Under the pieces are notes generated by a model that was not told where the DNA came from, did no database searches, and saw only the letters and a list, made by a program, of their open reading frames with translations. Both the position numbers and the translations under genes were made by a program. A stretch of DNA of 36,902 bases from Bacillota bacterium (GTDB lineage: Bacteria > Bacillota > Clostridia > Christensenellales > Aristaeellaceae): NCBI GenBank assembly GCA_023459675.1, contig JAEWTC010000116.1, forward strand, positions 1-36,902, in the 5' to 3' direction. Below are positions 34,128-36,902 of this stretch, piece after piece. Each line of letters begins with the position of its first letter. Within the stretch, counting starts at the first letter, position 1.

Positions 34128-34547
34128 TTATTCCACGGTCGCGTGCAGGTTGACTTCGATGTTGCCCATGGTGGCTTTCGAGTAGGGGCATACGGTGTGC
34201 GCCTCTTTGACAAGCGCCTCCGCCGCGGCCTGGTCGATCCCCTGAAACACGCCGGTGATCTCCGCGCCCAGGTAAAACCCGCCGGTTTCATCCTGCCCGA
34301 TGCCGACGGTCAGCCGGACGGCAGGCGTGGGAATGTGCAGCTTCTTCACGCGGACCACATGCTGCAAAGCGCTGCCAAAGCAGGCGGCATACCCGGCGGC
34401 AAACAGCTGCTCGGGATTGACGCCCGGTTTCGTTCCGCCCATTTCCGCAGGCGGCGACATTTCAAATTCCAGTTCGCTGCCCTGTACCGTTACCTTGCCG
34501 GAACGCCCTCCGACTGCGACTGCCGTTGTTGTGTATAAAGATTTCAT
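34128..34547 (-). CDS. ohr: Organic hydroperoxide resistance protein (Ohr/OsmC family)
   Basis: A 139-residue thiol peroxidase of the Ohr subgroup, which reduces organic hydroperoxides with lipoylated protein or thiol donors. Both catalytic cysteines are present: Cys56 in GYAACFGSAL and Cys120 in AHTVCPYSKA. The Arg in GGRSGKV (Arg15) and the Glu in NPEQLF (Glu46) of the active-site network are also visible. The length matches the family. AGGAGG lies 7-8 nt before the ATG at 34547. It is upstream of the ferritin-like gene on the same strand with a 150-nt gap, so cotranscription is possible. No OhrR regulator is in the window. Confidence 0.95.
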   Translation of the reverse strand: MKSLYTTTAVAVGGRSGKVTVQGSELEFEMSPPAEMGGTKPGVNPEQLFAAGYAACFGSALQHVVRVKKLHIPTPAVRLTVGIGQDETGGFYLGAEITGVFQGIDQAAAEALVKEAHTVCPYSKATMGNIEVNLHATVE

Positions 34548-34741
34548 GGGTTTTCCTCCTCGTTGTCTGGGTTGCATCGTCGTCCGTGACGCGGTTGCCG
34601 CTCGTATGCCGCAGGGTTCTCAAAGTCCCCGTGCGCCGGCGTTTTCGTGGCTCGTCCGTTTGATATCCGTGCGGCGCGGCCTGGCATTCTACCTTCCCGG
34701 CCGGTTCTTAGCCGGACGGTAGAACGAATTCCCGTAATGCT

Positions 34742-34769
34742 AACATACCCGCCGCGGCGCGCCTGTAAA
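34742..34769 (-). promoter_or_regulatory. Possible promoter for ohr (minus strand)
   Basis: On the minus strand TTTACA (34769-34764, one mismatch to TTGACA) is separated by a 16-bp, very GC-rich spacer from TATGTT (34747-34742). It would start a leader of about 190 nt before ohr. Confidence 0.4.
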
Positions 34770-34823
34770 CGGAAAATGTACGAAAGAATGTAAGATACTG
34801 GAACCTTCCTATGCATAAACCCC

Positions 34824-34843
34824 GCTCCCGGCACAGCCGGAGC
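34824..34843 (-). terminator. Possible weak terminator of the secreted-protein pair
   Basis: Read on the minus strand, GCTCCGGC pairs with GCCGGGAGC (one bulged base, 3-base loop), followed by GGGGTTTATG. The T-run is short, so termination is uncertain. Confidence 0.4.
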
Positions 34844-34870
34844 ATTTCCGGCGCCTTTACCGAGCCCGTG

Positions 34871-35902
34871 CTATGGCTGCCGCGCGCCGGACGGATCATT
34901 CCACCGGGCGAAGGACGCCTCAAACGCGCACTGCAGGTGATCCGCGTCCACCCGCTGGGAGGTGTCGATGCGGCTGCCGAAAAAGTGGATGCAGAAATGG
35001 CCGTCCATCCGGTTGCCGGGGATGGTTTCCCAGCTGTGGGGCATGCCGTTCATCGAAGCCGCATACACCTCGTTTTGGTAGCGCAGCAGCACGGGGCGGC
35101 GGTCCCAGCTCCATTCCCCGCCATAGGCTTGTTTCATGGCCAGGGTATCAAACGGCGTCAGCGGTTCGGCGTCCAGATGGCTGACCCCGCCCAGGCGGCG
35201 GCAGGTGAACACAATCCCGGTGCGGACATCCTGCACTTCAAACACCGCGCCTGTTGGGATAACGAAGCTACCCCCGTCGTACCAGTACAAAAGCTGCGTG
35301 TCCCCGGGAACGTGCCGCGGCTTGACGAACAGCAGCCACAGGGTATCCCTGTCCGCCCTTCCGGTTTCCGGAAGCCCGCGATCGTGCTGGAACGCCAGAA
35401 CCGCCAGCAGCGTAGCATCCGAAAAAACGCCGTCCGCGGCCCCGGAGGGCAGATAGCCCAGCCCTGCGAGCGCCTGCTGCAGCTGCAGCACATGGCTGCC
35501 GCGCGCGCCGGAATTGCTCTCGCGGGGAAAGCCCGCCGCCTCGCCCGGTACAGGGTTCCGGGGCTCCGCTTGGCTGCCGGGATCGGCGGATACGCCGTCC
35601 ACCGCCGCTTGCGCAAATAGCGCGTATAGGGTCATTTCCCCGGCGATCCCGTTCACGGGCAGGCCCCTGTCCCGCTGGTATTGTTCCACGGCGCTTACGG
35701 TCTGCCTGCCGTAGGTTCCATCCGCCGCACCGTCGAAAACCCCAAGGCGCACAAGCGCGTTTTGCAAAAGCAGCACCCGCGGCCTCGCATCGCCGTAGCG
35801 ATAGGAAAGCGCCGGCACGCCGGGCAAACCCTCCGCGGCGGCGGGGGCCGCCGCCAGCAGGCAAAGCAGCAGCGCCCACAGGCAGACAACGTTCTTACGC
35901 AT
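34871..35902 (-). CDS. Secreted protein with two peptidoglycan-binding domains and a His/Cys C-terminal domain
   Basis: A 343-residue protein with a signal peptide (hydrophobic core about 5-20, AAA-EGL cleavage near 23). Two PG_binding_1 domains follow: about 36-96 (VLLLQNALVRLGVFDG, then TYGRQTVSAVEQYQRDRGLP) and about 135-192 (LQLQQALAGLGYLP, then VFSDATLLAVLAFQHDRGLP). The C-terminal domain (about 200-335) has conserved-looking His and Cys: GVSHLDAEP (His242), GMPHSWE (His289), MDGHFCIHFFGS (His302, Cys304, His306) and VDADHLQCAF. I have seen this C-terminal domain type in clostridial wall proteins but do not know its reaction; a cysteine hydrolase or transpeptidase-like role is only a guess. 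The ATG at 35902 overlaps the stop of the upstream gene by one base. Confidence 0.8.
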   Translation of the reverse strand: MRKNVVCLWALLLCLLAAAPAAAEGLPGVPALSYRYGDARPRVLLLQNALVRLGVFDGAADGTYGRQTVSAVEQYQRDRGLPVNGIAGEMTLYALFAQAAVDGVSADPGSQAEPRNPVPGEAAGFPRESNSGARGSHVLQLQQALAGLGYLPSGAADGVFSDATLLAVLAFQHDRGLPETGRADRDTLWLLFVKPRHVPGDTQLLYWYDGGSFVIPTGAVFEVQDVRTGIVFTCRRLGGVSHLDAEPLTPFDTLAMKQAYGGEWSWDRRPVLLRYQNEVYAASMNGMPHSWETIPGNRMDGHFCIHFFGSRIDTSQRVDADHLQCAFEASFARWNDPSGARQP

Positions 35903-36873
35903 TACTCTGCACCGGCGGCGTTCGGGTTGAACCACAGGGGGTCCTCCGCGTCGGGCTGATAGACGAGGAGAGGCGCATCCCCCTTGTCGATCAGGCAGGC
36001 AAGCACGGCGGTCTGCTCCCCGCCCTCGTAGAGCGCGCCCAAAGACGCGGGCGGGTCGATGAGGAAATACTGGCGGTACTCCTTGCCCCCGGCGCTGACG
36101 AAGAAGAAATCCCCGTTGCCCATTTCCGCGCGTCCGGCCGGCGCGGACAGCGCCTTCACGCGCAGCCAGACCAGGAAATACTCCTGTCCCTTGGCCGGGG
36201 CGTTGTTGAAGGAACTCATGCGGTCCGCCATGCCCGCCGCCTCGCTGCCGCGGTTTACGGCGGTGATTTCAATTTCGAAGGATGCGTAGTCCGTCCAGTA
36301 CGAGCCCGCGTATACCGCGGCGACGCCCAGCGGTACGGGGTCTTCGCGGGTTCCGGCATAAGGGTCGGCGGCGAGGGGCTTGGGCGCGGGCAGGCGCGGA
36401 TACACCAAATCCGCCTGCACGATGGGTGCGCCGTCCTGCAGCTCTCCGGAACCGTTAAAGGCGGACAGCCCCCGGAAAACGCCGTATACGGTTACAAGGT
36501 CGCCAGGCAGCAGTAAGCGTTCCCCCTCTTGAAGGGCGTAGCGCACCATCAAAACGCGCGCGGGGTTGCCATCCAGCGACACCGTATACACGAACGCCCC
36601 CGCCTCTTCCCGCGCGGAGAGAATGGCGCCGTTCAGGCGGATTTTCTCGTTCAGCCGGGCTTGGGGGTCTCTGGCGTAGGCTTCGCCGTCCAGAACGTCC
36701 AGATATCCGTCCGCGTCCGGCAGCTGCATCAGGCGGATGCGGCTGTCCGCCTCCCGGCGGAGCGCTTCCAGCTCTTGCGCCGTAAGCCCGTCCAGGCTGA
36801 CGGTTTGGCTTGCAAGCGCGCCCTGCGGGAACGCGAGCAGGAGCAGCAACAGCAGAAAACAAATTTTTCGCAT
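35902..36873 (-). CDS. Secreted protein with OB-like and DUF4352-like regions
   Basis: A 323-residue protein with a clear signal peptide (MRKICFLLLLLLLAFPQG, cleavage near ALA-SQ). Residues about 85-155 look OB-like, with alternating strands and LLLPGDLVTVYGVFRG. Residues about 175-300 resemble a DUF4352-type immunoglobulin-like domain: DPVPLGVAAVYAG, FEIEITAVNRGSEA, GQEYFLVWLRVKALS and FFFVSAGGKEYRQYF. These are usually extracytoplasmic, with unknown ligands. GGAGG lies 5 nt before the ATG. Its stop overlaps the start of the peptidoglycan-binding protein gene (TAATG), so the two are probably made together and may act together in the cell wall. No enzyme motif is visible. Confidence 0.75.
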   Translation of the reverse strand: MRKICFLLLLLLLAFPQGALASQTVSLDGLTAQELEALRREADSRIRLMQLPDADGYLDVLDGEAYARDPQARLNEKIRLNGAILSAREEAGAFVYTVSLDGNPARVLMVRYALQEGERLLLPGDLVTVYGVFRGLSAFNGSGELQDGAPIVQADLVYPRLPAPKPLAADPYAGTREDPVPLGVAAVYAGSYWTDYASFEIEITAVNRGSEAAGMADRMSSFNNAPAKGQEYFLVWLRVKALSAPAGRAEMGNGDFFFVSAGGKEYRQYFLIDPPASLGALYEGGEQTAVLACLIDKGDAPLLVYQPDAEDPLWFNPNAAGAE

Positions 36874-36902
36874 GGGAACCTCCGTTTCATCGGTTCGGCA
36901 TG

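Larger units (their letters stand above)
34548..34870. other. Gene-free leader and promoter region of ohr
   Basis: About 320 bases with no gene I can support. On the minus strand it holds a possible promoter at 34742-34769. It also has an imperfect hairpin around 34688-34721, where CTACC and CCGGC pair with GCCGG and GGTAG. The right part contains the 3' hairpin of the secreted-protein genes. Confidence 0.5.

Overview
The window looks like a chromosomal segment of a GC-rich, Gram-positive, gut- or rumen-type anaerobe of the class Clostridia. A Christensenellales/Oscillospirales-like bacterium is my best guess; this is inference from gene content and is not proven. The clues are Shine-Dalgarno-rich starts, a Firmicutes-type Pel core without pelB/pelC outer-membrane genes, an LplABC-type sugar ABC transporter with no ATPase gene, a GH120 enzyme close to the clostridial XylC type, and reverse rubrerythrin and Ohr genes typical of anaerobes. 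I saw no tRNA, rRNA, CRISPR array or insertion sequence.

Layout. (1) Bases 1-267 hold the 3' end of an rfbG-like CDP-glucose 4,6-dehydratase gene, followed by a bidirectional terminator. (2) A stand-alone GH51 arabinofuranosidase lies on the minus strand (514-2022), with its own strong promoter and palindromic candidate operators. (3) A strong promoter at 2428-2456 appears to drive a very long plus-strand operon (2568-21420) that ends at a clear terminator at 21511-21544. It starts with a Gram-positive Pel core: pelD-like, pelE-like, a DUF2194 protein, pelF and pelG. It continues with genes more typical of Wzx/Wzy capsule loci: DUF2304 plus a polyprenyl-phosphate-type GT2, a DUF4874/DUF4832 protein, a GT2 fused to BspA-type leucine-rich repeats, a GT4, a Wzx-like flippase, a large polytopic GT-C/DUF6541-like protein and a GT8. 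(4) An arabinoxylan-oligosaccharide locus follows (22120-33365): solute-binding protein, two permeases, GH51, an unassigned (alpha/alpha)6-type protein, a second GH51 and a GH120 beta-xylosidase. (5) The right end is on the minus strand: a ferritin-like protein, Ohr, and two overlapping genes for secreted proteins.

How the genes work together. The Pel core should polymerise and export a hexosamine-type polysaccharide. PelD keeps the c-di-GMP inhibitory-site motif (RQTD) but has lost GGDEF (KKKKI in its place), so it looks like a receptor. Its N-terminal SDR domain and the DUF2194 protein also seem to lack expected catalytic residues. The second half of the operon could build a second glycan or modify the first. 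In the arabinoxylan locus, oligosaccharides would be imported and cut inside the cell, since none of the hydrolases has a signal peptide. The most unusual points are the hybrid Pel plus Wzx/GT operon built partly from pseudo-enzymes, the GT2-LRR fusion, the binding protein without a lipobox, and the unassigned hydrolase-like protein.
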